Assembly (NCBI GenBank): GCA_036365515.1
Contig: CM070873.1
Span: forward strand, 24,782,585 to 24,846,584
DNA: 64,000 nt
Reading direction: 5' to 3'
Source: Torymus aiolomorphi
Taxonomy: Eukaryota; Arthropoda; Insecta; Hymenoptera; Torymidae
Shown here: positions 1-11,559 of the stretch, piece after piece
Layout: every line of letters starts with the position of its first letter
Position numbering within the stretch: position 1 is the first letter of the stretch
Notes under the pieces: generated by a model
Told to the model about the DNA's origin: nothing
Databases searched by the model: none
Seen by the model: the letters and a program-made list of their open reading frames with translations, nothing else
Program-made: the position numbers and the translations under genes

Positions 1-296
1 CTCTATAGAGGTTTTTATTGAAAAATTTGAATGACCTACTTTGATCTTTCAACGTGAAAATCTCGAACAACATAGTATTGAAAACGTTAAAAAAAAAATT
101 GAATATATTTCGTGTGTAAGCGAATGCCATGAAGATCACGTTTGTTTAAATAAATATTTAGAAATCAATTGAAGTAAATAAAAGTTGTGTAAACATAGCT
201 TTAATCCAAAGCTTTGCCAGTTTTTTCCAGTCTCTTTTAATTCATCTATTTCTAAAATTTCTAATTAAATACCATCTTCAATCCCTTCATTTTGAA
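1..296. other. AT-rich, nothing recognised
   Basis: No supported reading frame or repeat. Confidence 0.6.
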
Positions 297-745
297 GAAC
301 CGAGCCAACTCCCTCTTCGTCAAAAACACAAAACCCCAAACCGCAGCAGCAGCCTCTCACCTACACGGCCGTATCTATCGCTGAGGTCGCAATTACGCTT
401 AAAGGCGCCTTCTCTCCATTGTGCCCTCCTTTTGTCTCCCCCTCACTCTCACTCACCCACGCGGCCACTAAGGACGCTCCACGCGCTATATAGGAAATCG
501 CGCGAACTTTTTCTTCTAGTGCAAGCTCACCTCGCCCTTTTTCTTTCCACACAGAGAAGACAAGAGAGCAGAAGGGAGAAGAAGAAGCGGGTAATTAAGA
601 AGTGCACTTCGTTACATGTGGAGAGCAACTCGATTGCGAGAGGGGGCGGGAGGGGGTGTGGACAGAAAGTGGAAATTGGTGGGGACTTTTTATGTGGGTG
701 GGATTGGTTTGGGAGTTTTCGGGGTTACGAATAGCAGATTTTCTA
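297..745. promoter_or_regulatory. skew-switch CpG island 1
   Basis: C-rich left (AAAACCCCAAACCGCAGCAG; CTCCCCCTCACTCTCACTCA), CGCGCTATATAGG centre, G-rich right (GGGGGCGGGAGGGGGTGTGG). Confidence 0.4.
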
Positions 746-1170
746 TGTTATTATTTGAAAGGTAAATTTGAAAAAATTTATAGTTTTGAAGAGATTTTTC
801 TTCGTCATATATGAAGAATCGTTAAAAATTTTCGAAAGGAATAATTTTACAAGAAATTAAGCAAAAGTTTTATGATAGAGGCTTGAATGTTTATTATCAA
901 CGATCGTTGTTTTTACACGTGGCATTGTTCCAAATTTACAGCGAAAATAAAGATTTTTTGCATCGTAGCTGGTTTTCTTATTTGAATGCTGCAGAGTTTC
1001 ACTGTATAGCGCGAAAGAGAGTTCTTTGCCATTATTTTTATTATTATTTTTGGCTATGTAAAGAGTAAAAGCTTTTTGTCTCAAATTTGAAATATTTTTG
1101 AATAAGAATTTCAGAAGTTACTTAATAAAATAGAAATAACCTAATTATTCTTAATAAAGTTGAAGATATT
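746..1170. other. AT-rich, nothing recognised
   Basis: Short open stretches on both strands only, without codon bias or splice signals. Confidence 0.6.
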
Positions 1171-1178
1171 AATATAGT

Positions 1179-1405
1179 AGGTGTTTGAAATTTCGAAGGT
1201 TCATAGTGAACGAAAGATTTTTGCCATTTTCAAATTTAGCCGAATTTGGCTACTTAATACATTTAAAATCGGATAATAACTGTATTTCTTCACTTCTCAC
1301 TCTTGCAGTCACCAGTAAACCCCACACTCCAGGGAATTCTAACCAGAATTAGAAACGTTAAGTTAATATTTCGTTCATTATGAACGTTCGGAATTTCAAA
1401 CACGT
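1179..1405. mobile_element. 225-bp hAT-like MITE, copy 1
   Basis: Termini AGGTGTTTGAAATTTCGAAG and, inverted, ACGTGTTTGAAATTCCGAAC. The 8-bp duplication AATATAGT is perfect (1171-1178 and 1406-1413). Subterminal TTCATARTGAACGAAA pairs. No coding sequence. The 8-bp duplication points to hAT-type mobilisation. Confidence 0.85.
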
Positions 1406-1489
1406 AATATAGTAAAAAATTATTAACATGACTTATTAAAAGTTGAAACAGTAACAAACTTATTCTAACAATTTTATACTATACAGCCC

Positions 1490-1681
1490 TTATCCCGTTA
1501 ATTTTTCCAAAGCCAACATTTCCCTCACCACTCTTCGGCAAAAATTTCCACGCGATCAAGTCATCTTGACACAGATCCGCCTACGACCTCCCGACAGACC
1601 TCGTCAATCGAAAACATTTTGCTACGGAATTCGCTCGGGCGGAAACTCGTCCTCCAGAAAAGAGGAAAGAGAGTGAGGGAG

Positions 1682-1767
<86 letters not shown>

Positions 1768-1970
1768 CAAAACGTCGCGCCCGTATTTGTCAGGGGCGGT
1801 ACTCGTTACGTTCCGACCGATTGTATCTCGGCCATCGCGCGCGGCTCTTGCGTTTTTCGGGGGAGGATCTGGGGGATTAGGTTTACGAGGTGATGAGATT
1901 CTTGTTCGTGGATGATATTGCGACTTCGTTCGTGTGTGTTATTTTTTTCTGTGTATGAAGGGAAAGATGG
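1490..1970. promoter_or_regulatory. skew-switch CpG island 2
   Basis: Left CCGCCTACGACCTCCCGACA, right GGGGGAGGATCTGGGGGATT. The (GA)n tract lies between them. Confidence 0.4.
1684..1766. repeat. (GA)n tract
   Basis: About 41 GA units at the purine-rich right half of an island. A potential GAGA-factor platform. Confidence 0.97.
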
Positions 1971-2886
1971 ATGTTGAAAGTAATTTATCGTAGTTTTGTT
2001 GTTCAAAATTATTTACATTCTTCAGAAACTTAATTTTGGTAGTTTATATAACTTACATATTTATAATTACAATCAGCGTGAAATTAATCAAAAAGTAAAT
2101 GTTCGTGTTTATGCACAAAATAGTTACATGGTATAATTAACATGAAATTTGGTAATGTTTGTACGTTCTACAAAACTTTAATAAAAAAGATTTCGCCAAT
2201 ATTTTTACAGTTCTTTTTAATTTTTTAACTTTTTTAAACATAGGATGACATTTTTATAGATACGCGATATGTAGAATATAAGTCATGACAAGCAATCATC
2301 TAATATGAATAAGCACTGTGTTTACGTTAATGCCTAGTTTCGGCACTAGGTGGACACTGATATACTAATCCATGAGTAAAATTTACTCTTCAGAGTTTAA
2401 ATGTCATCACCGACGAGCGATGATTAGACTCTTTCTCTTCAAGTCTCCTGCCCAATGTTTAGGCAACTTTAGTTCCTTTACCAAGATTCTTCCTCTTTCC
2501 AACTATGCTTTGGCATAATATTCAATCAGTTAATATTCTCTTGGCATACTGGCAGGAAGCTGTAATCTTTACCAAATTCTTTCTCGTTCCGACTGTATTT
2601 TATACAATATTCAATTAGTTAATATCTTCTTAGTAAACTGATCTTATGTCCTGCAGTTGGATAATTTTTATCTTTAATACCGCCCTTACTTTGTGGTACC
2701 TACTTCCATTGGCTTTTGCCACGTAAGAAGGTGGCGAACGGATCGAAATTTCGAAACCAGCTCTTCATTTGCTGCTCTTCTTTTTTACATAATCTCTCAG
2801 CTAGACTTGCATCTATCTCCCGTGAAATGTCTAACGGTACTAAATGTAAATTCTCAGCAGAGTTTCCAGCACGGTGTAACGAACAC
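1970..2886. other. AT-rich, nothing recognised
   Basis: ACCAARATTCTTYCTC-like motifs occur twice (about 2478 and 2570) with TCAATYAGTTAATAT after each, suggesting an old ~90-bp duplication. Confidence 0.5.
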
Positions 2887-2966
2887 AGGTGCTTGAAATT
2901 TCGAACGTTCATAGTGAACGAAAGATGTTTGCCATTTTCAGATTTAGCCGAAGTTGGCTACTTAAG
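2887..2966. mobile_element. 225-bp MITE, truncated copy 3
   Basis: The left 80 bp of the family (AGGTGCTTGAAATTTCGAAC to TTGGCTACTTA). The right part is lost. Confidence 0.75.
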
Positions 2967-3169
2967 GAGGTGCCATAGCCGTATCATTACCGACTGAGCA
3001 ATTGGCCCAGTTTCAAGCTTATTAAAAATAAAATACGTAAAATCACAAAAAATCAAGAGAACACTTCGCTGTGGTTTTGAACGTTCCATCTTCCAGTAAA
3101 AGTTTGAAGTCGAAATATCAAGTGGTTTTTGCAAAAACTTTGAACAAAACAAAATTCGGTTTCGTAAAT

Positions 3170-4380
3170 TATCTTAAAATTTTGTGGAGATGTAGAGTTT
3201 ATATATTATCGTATAAGTCCTTTAAGTAAAAGAATTGTCTCATGATTTTTAGAGATATTTAAGGTTAAAATTTTTTTACGGTTTTTTCAAAATCGTAATT
3301 TCTCAATGACGACTTCATGTATCAGCTTGAAATTTACAAACTATTTTGTATGCGATATTGGCAATACCTGTGTAAAATTTCATCCAGATTATATGGTTAT
3401 TTTTGGAGATGTTTAAAATTTTAGTATTTTTGAAAATGACTTTCTTTGTTATCGCACAATATAACTACATTAAAATTGCTTTAATGTCTTTGAAATTTGG
3501 TAGAGATGTACAGTTTGTTTATTTATTAGAAGAGTTCTTAGGGTAAAAGAATTCGTTTACGAATTTCAGAGATATTTGAGGTTAAAACTATTTTAGCCCT
3601 CTTTTAAAATCGTAATTATTCGGGAACGCATTTATGTATACTAGAAAATGGAAATGACATGCGCTATGCGCTATGCGCCGATGCGCGCGTGTTGTATACC
3701 TGCTTTTGTTTTGTAATAGCCATTTATTATTTTTAAGGTTAGAACCTTTTTCTTACATCGGAAATTCCAGAAAGAGCACACAAATACGAACAGCATACTA
3801 CTAGAAACACGTACCCTATGTGTAAAATTTCACAAAGAAAATATATTTTGAAGTAAAGGTTATTTAGGAATTTTAAAAGGTTTTGACGACAATATTACAA
3901 TCAATTATTTTATTTATTTTTCACACATAATGAAAAAAAAAATCATACATATTATTTTATTCATATTTTATACATAATTTAAAAATTAATACATTTTAAT
4001 CTTCATAAATGAATTTAATTATAATTATGTCATAAATTGTTAAAAATTATAAATTTTGTTATTAAAAATTAATTAAAGGTGCTCGTCTGCGCGCGCGGCC
4101 GTACATCTAAAATTCCATACTTTCAACTACAATATCTTAAAAACGGTGAAGCTAGGATCTCTGAATTTTTAATACGTCATTCTAATTATTGATGTTAATA
4201 ACATATTAGTTTTTCAGACAAACGCCAAATGTATCTTCGAAGTTATAGACTGTAACGATTTTTAGCGCATACGCGTCCCATAAGACGCCATGTTAAAATA
4301 TTCAACTTTGCTGTTTAATATCTCGATAACGGTGAAGCTAGGCTCTTTTTTCTAAGGATTTGATATACTTTCAAAAACTT
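3170..4380. repeat. two diverged tandem duplications
   Basis: GAGATGTAGAGTTTATATAT to AAATCGTAATTTCTC (3180-3305) recurs at about 3500-3620 as GAGATGTACAGTTTGTTTAT to AAATCGTAATTATTC, a period near 320 bp. Farther on, ACGGTGAAGCTAGG occurs at 4143 and 4330 with similar flanks. They look like old satellite-type copies. No gene is seen apart from the F-box exon at the right edge. Confidence 0.55.
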
Positions 4381-4397
4381 CCCAAATAAACTCAAAA

Positions 4398-4691
4398 TCA
4401 GATGCAGTTATTTAACCTTTCTACAAACTCGTTGCACAGGTGACTGACTTGGGACAAGACCAGGTAGATGGAGATCTGTTTCTTGTACGACTTCTTTGAC
4501 TTGCAGATGCGTAGCCACGAGCGCGAGACTTGCGCGGCATTGTAGAGCGATAGCCTGTTGAGATGGTCGAAGATCATCTGAGTCACCTCCAGTGGCAGAG
4601 ATTCGACGAAGTCGATGCGCTGACTGTCATCTAAGTCAGAAGATTGTATGGCTGGGCACCTTTCTTGATAGGTGGCTGACGCAAAGGCCAT
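4398..4691 (-). CDS. F-box protein, short paralogue
   Basis: 97 codons plus stop. Residues 26-70 (IDFVESLPLEVTQMIFDHLN, then LYNAAQVSRSWLRICKSKKS) are an F-box closely matching the protein at 9265, including SLPLEV-QMI-D-L and NAAQVS--WL--CKS. After the F-box, the tail diverges and stops before any membrane segment. It may be a truncated copy or may continue in another exon. The ATG follows ACTCAG, a weak acceptor, so a 5'UTR intron is possible; a CAG|GTGAGT donor on this strand ends at 8692. It sits among repeats. Expression is uncertain, so a decaying duplicate is an alternative. Confidence 0.65.
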   Translation of the reverse strand: MAFASATYQERCPAIQSSDLDDSQRIDFVESLPLEVTQMIFDHLNRLSLYNAAQVSRSWLRICKSKKSYKKQISIYLVLSQVSHLCNEFVERLNNCI

Positions 4692-4937
4692 CCTGAGTCT
4701 TTTATGTATAGTTGGTTATTTCTCGTAGATGCGGCGTTCGTATATTGTAGGTAGCCTACAAAATTCTGTGTCGAAAAGAAGTACATATTTTATTTACTTT
4801 GAAAATCGTTAAATTATATCAAACGATGTTTGTACTTTCTCCTTATTTTTATACCTTGTTAAATTATATTATGTCTAAAATGAACATTGTGATACTGTAA
4901 CTTGCGCGCGCGCTCAACCATACGCGGGAAGACAAAT

Positions 4938-5626
4938 AGGGGAAGGTGGGGCGAAATGGTCAGTGGGGCGATAAGGGTTTTGGCGATATTTAAAAAATGA
5001 GAAACTATTTTACGCTGAAAAATTTTTTTGGTTATGACTAAAGTTGTAACAAATGTACTTGAAGTGGTAGAAACTGTAACAGTCAAGTATAAATAATTTA
5101 AAAAATAATGTACCCATATCGCTCCACTTGGAAATCTTTTAGCAATATGGCCCCCTGACTCCATTTGATTTACACGGGGAAACCCATATTGCCCCACTTG
5201 CAAACCACATATGGGGCGATATGGGTATATTAATACATTTCAATATCTTTGTATTAATATAAATAATGAAGTGTATTTGTAGATGGAGAATCTCTGAATA
5301 CTTTAGGCGTGTTACAATATTTTTCAAAGTTCGATTAATATTTTTAAAACCGAAAGTACCCACATCGCCCAGGTGTTTGAAATTTCGAACGTTCATAGTG
5401 AACGAAAGATTTTTGCCATTTTCAAATTTAGCCGAATTTGGCTACTTAATACATTTAAAATCGGATAATAATTGTATTTCTTTACTTCTCACTCTTGCAG
5501 TCACCAGTAAACCACACTCCGGGGAATTCTAACCAGAATTAGAAACTTTAAGTTAATATTTCGTTCATTATGAACGTTCGGAATTTCAAACACGTCATCG
5601 CCCCACGAAGTAACCAATTGTCCCAC
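4938..5626. repeat. GGGGCGATATGGG-type repeat
   Basis: Repeated GGGGCGAWATGG motifs in both orientations (4950, 4969, 5110, 5185, 5212, 5365, 5600), with inverted ends. It was interrupted by the MITE at 5371, so it is older. Probably a non-autonomous DNA element of unknown family. Confidence 0.5.
5371..5595. mobile_element. 225-bp hAT-like MITE, copy 2
   Basis: About 97% like the copy at 1179 over its whole length. A perfect 8-bp duplication CATCGCCC (5363-5370 and 5596-5603) lies inside an older GGGGCGAT-rich repeat. Confidence 0.87.
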
Positions 5627-5929
5627 ATTCGATCGGTTACATACTGCTTGAACAATCGATGGTCCTGCTGTGACTGAACGGGTTAAAGAAATGAAAAAGG
5701 AAATTAAGAAAATAATCGAAAATGAACCCATCAAAGGAAAATTATAGTTATATAAAAAACGACTAGAACAATGACGTTTGAAAACATGTTTATAATAAAG
5801 ATGATATAATTCAAAAAGATATAATAATAAGGAAAAAATACGTACATTGTTTTAATGTATACAGTTTAAGAGATATAAAACAATAAATTACTTGCAAAAT
5901 CTGAGAGTTTTTTTACTCTTCATGTACAA

Positions 5930-7139
5930 ATTGAGCCCGCGGATCAAACAACTCGCCGAGCGCTCGAACACGGCTCGAAGCCCGTCGCACACTAGAATTT
6001 TCGGAACATAGCTCGAATTTGGATTTCGGCGATTAATTCTTGTAGAGAATTCATTAGCGCACCTTTTTTGCATTTTATGTATGTCTCGAGCTGTTTTCAT
6101 TTTTGAGTTATTTAACAAAAACGCAATTTTTTACCAGAAATTTAATTATTTTTTCCACTTCAATCTGCCGAATCTTTTATGTCTTTAAATATTTTACTTC
6201 GAAATTTTTATACAACATTATTTAATACATTCTACGAGTATTCGAATGTTTATAAAGCTTAAAAAATGTTTCAGAGCCGTGTAATAAATTTCTGAAAATA
6301 TTTTTTTCGCAAATCGCCATGTATTCATTCAATGAACAAAGTTGAGTTACGTTTTATCAATTTGAGGAAACTTATAGAGAGACAGTCTTTCTTCCTGAGT
6401 CAAGGAAGTTTTCTAAAAAAGTTTCAGACATGTAGCGATTGTCTAAGGAAAGTAATAGCGATTTCAAAGTTCCGAAAATGCTCCGCTCGTAGCTCGACCC
6501 CGCCGGCCATCAAACAGCGATGATATTTGTTTGTTGTTGCTATGGCATCTCATAGTTTTTTCTCGTCCGACAGAGTCGGGCACCAATCGGAGCATTTTCA
6601 GAATTTTGAAATTGTTATTACTTTCCTTAGACAATCGCTACATATCTGAAACTTTTTGAGAAAACTTCCTTGACTCAGGAGGAACGACTTTCTCTCTATA
6701 AGTTTTCTCAAATCGACAAAACGTAACTCAACTTTGTTCATTGAATGAATACATGATGATTTTCGGAAAAAAATTTTCAAAAATTTATTACACGGACCTG
6801 AAATATTTAAGCTTTATAAATATTTGAATACTCGTAGAATATATTCAATAATGTTGTATAAAAATTTCGAAGTAAAATATTTAAATACAAAAGATTCGGC
6901 AAGTTGAAGTGGAAAAAATAAATAAAAATTTCTGGTAAAAAGTTGCGTTTATGATAAATAATTCAAAAACGAAAACAGCTCGAGACATACTTTAAGCGCT
7001 AAAAAGATGTGTTATTAAATTCTCTACAAGAATCAATCGCCGAAATCCAAATTTGAGCTATGTCTCGAAAATTCTAGTGTGCGATGGGCTCCGAGCCGTG
7101 TTCGAGGGCTCGGCGAGTTGTTTGATCCAGGGGCTCAAT
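5930..7139. mobile_element. 1.2-kb long-arm foldback
   Basis: Ends ATTGAGCCCGCGGATCAAAC and, inverted, ATTGAGCCCCTGGATCAAAC. The arms pair over roughly 550 bp each (5930-6483 and 6592-7139) around a ~110-bp unpaired centre. Short open stretches on either strand are mirror images of each other and are not genes. Confidence 0.8.
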
Positions 7140-7590
7140 TATGAGTTTAAAATTTTTTTAAATCAAAAGAAAAAATGTTTTGAAATTTTGTTAAATTTTC
7201 CCAATTATTTTGAAAGGAAACCCGAACTAATGCGATATACTGAAAAAAATTTGGCACGTCTGCTGTTTTTACGAATGTTTTGACGAATACGTAGGTATTT
7301 TTGCAGCAATTGGTTATGCAGATGAGTAATTTTTAAATCTTAGTCCAAGTACAGTTGCTTTGTTATTGAAAAATCATCAAGATGTTTTGCTTGACTTTAC
7401 AATTAAATTAATTAATATTTTTCATAAGTATTTGTGAAATTTGATTTGATTCCATGAATTTTTTAAAATTATTAAATTAATTTATAGCATAATTTTACTA
7501 AATATATTGCAAACTTATATTACAAACTCTACATTATTATTTACTTTATATATTACTTTAATTACTAATTGATATTTTCAAATCATTAAA

Positions 7591-7790
7591 TATTTTTGTT
7601 CTAAAAATTTCCACGCTATTCTTTGTCATTTTCTGAAAGAAGAATGTTTGGCAATTTTACGCCAAATGCGTAGTTTCCGAGAAAAAATTTCCCAAAAATT
7701 TTAAAAATTCCTAAAAAAATCGACATTTTTCTCAGAAAATGACGAAGAATAGCATGGACATTTTTACAACCAAAATACATTATTTTTTTA
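7591..7790. repeat. small inverted repeat
   Basis: CGCTATTCTTTGTCATTTTC (7614) pairs with GAAAATGACGAAGAATAGCA (7735). The surrounding 7140-7860 is AT-rich with nothing else seen. Confidence 0.55.
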
Positions 7791-7879
7791 AATTTGTTTA
7801 TAACAATTCAGTTAATAAATAATTTCTCAACCACTTTAGTGCAAAACACCTTGCAGATTCGGATTTAGGAGGTCAAAAT

Positions 7880-8260
7880 ACATAAGGAAACCCGTGGTGG
7901 ATCTGTGGACCTCATGCTGCGCCTGGACTAGATGGTTTCCGTATACGTCGCGCAGCATCTATCCGCGCGTATGGGGCAGCTGCCTGCCCCTTGTGTTCGA
8001 GCGCGCACAGCGCGACTATAGCGTGCCCATTGCTCTTCTCCTATAGTGCGCCTGTTTGTATACGCGAAGTGCGGCTGCTGCCCTAACATTTTTGCAGTGT
8101 ATGCCAAACATGGGATGCAGCGTGTCAGCGAGGTTAGGCACTATACGTCTGTTGTGCAAAGCAGAGAACTTTCTCGTCCCGTTTCGGGGCGTCTCCGATC
8201 CCGAAAATGCGCAAACTTCGGTGTTGCTGCCATAAATCCATCAATATGGTTTTACTGCCA
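7880..8260. other. GC-rich block without recognised gene
   Basis: The GC content is clearly above its surroundings, with many GCGC and CpG steps. No splice-bounded reading frame or homology is seen. It lacks the clear C-left, G-right layout of the other islands. It could be a promoter or a decayed element. Confidence 0.3.
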
Positions 8261-8687
8261 AGTGCCAAATTTTTTTTAGTGCATATACATTCTGCACATA
8301 GTTACAATAAATAAATCAGAAATCCATAATAAGACAAAAAAAAGAGAAAGTAACGAAAAATAGGACAATGTCGGTATGCGATTCTATGTTGGTTTAAGCA
8401 AATATTTAACAACATGTTTGTCAGAAATTAGTAAATTAAAATAAAAGTACGTTTTAATTGTTTTCCAATTCACAATACCATCAATAACGATACGCGTAAA
8501 TAAAGAATATTAAAGTCGCTATCGGCGCAGTGTAATAAATTCATTCAATGAAATAAAACGAAATTGCTTACATACAGAATGTAAAAATCTTTTAACCGAA
8601 TTTCCCAATATTGAGTATATTTAAAAGAAATCGCCGCGACAACCTTGAATTTTATAAAAATAATTCGGCTTGGAACGTGACTCACCT

Positions 8688-9000
8688 GTGCCTTGTTCTG
8701 CCGTTACCGTACTGAACTCCAAAAACAAATCTTCACACAGCGTACACAACTGCTATTCCTGACCGACCAAAACTCAATGCCACATGTCTGCGCGTCAAGA
8801 CAGAACGAGGCTCAGTTTGAAACTATACTTGCAGGCTGGCAGGAATTTTCCTCCCCCGACGCGAAAACTTTCTTTTCTGCAGCAATGTAGCGCCTCGGCT
8901 GGCGGCGCAAGCGAAGTGGGGATTTGGACTGACCGGCAGATGTGCGTCGCTTTTCCGGGACCGGTAAGAGAGTTCGGTGTAAGAAATCGGCGAAAAAAAT
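8688..9000 (-). promoter_or_regulatory. GC-rich block with minus-strand donor, possible first exon of the F-box gene at 4398
   Basis: The block is richer in GC than its surroundings. On the minus strand it ends in a textbook donor, GGCACAG|GTGAGTCAC (exon end 8692). It lacks a long reading frame, as expected of a 5'UTR exon plus promoter. The link to the F-box exon 4 kb away is inference from strand and order. Confidence 0.3.
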
Positions 9001-9264
9001 CAGGAGACTTTTTTGGCTTTTATCGTACTTGGAACAATTTTTCTTCTATGCTTCTATTTGCTTACAAGTGCACAACGAAAGCGCAATAATTAAATAAGGT
9101 TTATTTACATATAAATACAAACTTTTTATTCATCAAACATAACAGTCACATAATCAACAAATTTACAGCCTCACTGAACGACGATTCCACCATCAGCTAC
9201 AATGAACAATTTCAAAAAGACAACAGGTCCCCTTCATACTGACACGTACGAATAACAATCATCC

Positions 9265-9729
9265 CTAGAACTGCGTATCGAGAGCGAACCTGGGATAGGG
9301 ACCGACCAGCCGGCTCTTGGAATATTGATTGCTGACTATCTTGACCGTGATGATGATGGCGTAGGAAATTACTAAAATCCCAAGGATGCAGAAGTAGCCG
9401 ATTTGCAAGCACTTCTCCTTCATTCTTTCCGTTCTATATCTCTGCCTCCTCTCGCAGTACTCCTCCCATGCGTCGTCCAGATACGCTAAGTAATCTTGAA
9501 CGCGGCACCTGTACGCGAACCGCGACTTGCAGGCGAACAGCCAGGCGTGGGACACTTGAGCGGCGTTTAGCAGCGACCGAACGTCTAGGTAGTCCAGTAT
9601 CATTTGTGATACCTCGAGAGGTAGACTGTCGATGAAGTCCACTGTGTTGATGGGTGGTGGTGTGCTGGTCTCGTGTTTTAGGGGGACCAGGGGAATGGAC
9701 ATCTCGGTGTTTTCGGGTGACATTCGCAT
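9265..9729 (-). CDS. F-box protein with C-terminal membrane segment
   Basis: A single coding exon of 154 codons. Residues 31-75 form an F-box (VDFIDSLPLEVSQMILDYLD, then LLNAAQVSHAWLFACKS), the Skp1-binding motif of SCF ubiquitin ligases. Residues 108-131 are a hydrophobic stretch (GYFCILGILVISYAIIITV) after a basic segment (RRQRYRTERMKEK), consistent with a membrane anchor. No substrate-binding repeats are seen. Just upstream on the same strand, TTTTCCCCATTTCAG at 9755-9769 is a good acceptor. A 5'UTR intron is therefore likely, perhaps from a CAG|GTAAGA donor ending at 11840. An AATAAA signal lies at 9125-9130. It is a paralogue of the gene at 4398. A tail-anchored ligase adaptor is inference. 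Confidence 0.8.
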   Translation of the reverse strand: MRMSPENTEMSIPLVPLKHETSTPPPINTVDFIDSLPLEVSQMILDYLDVRSLLNAAQVSHAWLFACKSRFAYRCRVQDYLAYLDDAWEEYCERRQRYRTERMKEKCLQIGYFCILGILVISYAIIITVKIVSNQYSKSRLVGPYPRFALDTQF

Positions 9730-9810
9730 GATGGAATTTTAAGCTGAGGTTTGTCTGAAATGGGGAAAACAACATTTAGCTGCGAGTCATTTTATTTGTA
9801 AAGGAATTAA

Positions 9811-11068
9811 GGTGAGATTAGATATATCGAAAGGTTGGTAGTTAGATGCCTTGCCATTCAGAAACTTAAAAATAATAGCGAAAGCGAAAATACGTAAATA
9901 TTTCTACAGAATAAACTAATTTCATAATGCCACAATTACAGAAAACACATATTAGTACGAAAGGTGAATTTATAGAAAATACATTAGACGAATGCCGTAC
10001 ATATAGATGTAACCGTAATTTTTTCTATATTAATGTATAGCATTTTCTGTATTCATGACATTCATCTTATTTATTTTCTATAAATCTGCCTTTCGCACTA
10101 TGTGTTTTCTACAATAATTGTGGCAGTACGAAATTAATTTATTCTGTAGATATATTCATGTTTTGTTCTGTTTTCAATCCTGTGTGATAAGCGTGCTTCT
10201 GATAATGGGCAACGCGTATTCTACTTTTAATTTTTTGAAGGATAAGGCATCTAACTATCAGCCCCAGTGGAAATTATAAAATGTATCAAAATGTACCAAA
10301 ATGTATCAAAAGGTATCAAAAGGTATTAAAGTGTATCAAATTGTATGTAGAGGTTGCATTTCGTAACTTTTGGAGAACACTTTGATATCTTTTGACACCT
10401 TTTAATACATTTTGATACATTTATATACAAAATCATTTTTTGATAAAAGAAAAAATTTATTGATGAAAGAAACATTTAGACACGCTCTGGTACACTTATA
10501 TATATTTTAATACATTTTCATACCTTTTGATACATTTTAATACATTTTGATACATTCTGACACATTTTTACATATTTATGTACATTTTGATACCTTTTAA
10601 TACCTTTTGATACCTTTTCATACATTTATGAAAAAAATATTTTTTTACATTAAATTATTTTTACATTCTCATATATTTTTGTACATTTAGAAACACTTTG
10701 ACATATTTATGTACATTATGATACGTTTTAAATATATATAAAATAATAAAAATAATATTTTAAATATATAGGAAATATATAGAAAGGCATCAAAATGTAT
10801 CAAACGGTATTAATGAATATTTGTTTGTATAAATGTATAGAAATGTATCAAAATGTATCAAAATGTACCAAAATGTATACAAATATATCAAAAGGTATCA
10901 AAATGTATCAAAAAGTATCAAAAGGTATTAAAGTGTGCTACAAAAATTACGAAATGCAACCTCTATATACACTTAGGTACACTCTGATACCTTTTGATAC
11001 ATTTTGATACGTTTTCATACATTTAAAATTTCCACTGGGGAGTCTTTCGATATATATATCTAGTTCCA
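9811..11068. mobile_element. inverted-repeat MITE hosting element A
   Basis: Left end GGTGAGATTAGATATATCG, right end (inverted) GGTGGAACTAGATATATATC. Subterminal TAGTTAGATGCCTT and the longer inner arms (ACAATTRYAGAAAACACATA-type, 9951 and 10110) pair. Removing element A and one AG restores CTAACTATCAGTCTTTCG, which matches CTAACTACCAACCTTTCG of the other arm at equal length. The element itself is about 480 bp. Confidence 0.7.
10262..11040. mobile_element. foldback element A with decamer arrays
   Basis: A 779-bp element with termini CCCCAGTGGAAATT at both ends, inverted, and a 2-bp duplication AG (10260-10261 and 11041-11042). Inside are ~10-bp units of the type AAATGTATCA. The order is: forward array (10279-10343), unique core (TAGAGGTTGCATTTCGTAA at about 10348), long reverse array (to 10730), forward array (10785-10935), the inverted core, and a short reverse array. 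The end parts pair over ~150 bp. There is no coding capacity. It sits inside another inverted-repeat element (9811-11068), whose other arm shows the uninterrupted target. Confidence 0.8.
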
Positions 11069-11559
11069 CCCATACGCTCGTTCGAGTACATCGCGCGTTT
11101 CTTCTTCTTATCGTTATCCTTACTCGTTAGGACTCGCATGTGCATCATGTGCATTTGAGCACAGCTAGCTCTGCGATAACAGATAAGAGATCATCTTTTA
11201 ACTAAATATTTGCAGGGTCCGTGTCGATGGTTTGAACCGTATATGCGTAGAAATAAGCTCGCTTTCTAAGAAAGTTATTTCAAAATTTTACTATTTTCTC
11301 GCGCGAATTCTTGGTAATATTAGCAGAATAACTTTTTATTAAATATTTTTTTTTCTTTAGTTTCCAATAGACTCTTATTAAAAGGACATTAAAAATAAAT
11401 TTTTACTAAAATGACAGACACATTTTTATAAAAATAGTTGACTATTATAAGTACAAAAGTTGTAAATACTGTAACGTTACTCACTCGTATTATGTTCGTA
11501 CAATGGCAGCAACACTTCAAATTATTTAGATTAGAAAACTTAAAAAAACCACAGCCTCG
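11069..11559. other. AT-rich, nothing recognised
   Basis: Between the element-A complex and the GC-rich block. No structure seen. Confidence 0.55.

Noticed and set aside
6332..7283. short similar frames on opposite strands
   Set aside because: They are the two arms of one foldback element translated in mirror image.
10262..11040. CRISPR array
   Set aside because: Repeats are ~10 bp, degenerate and without spacers; eukaryotic foldback fits better.
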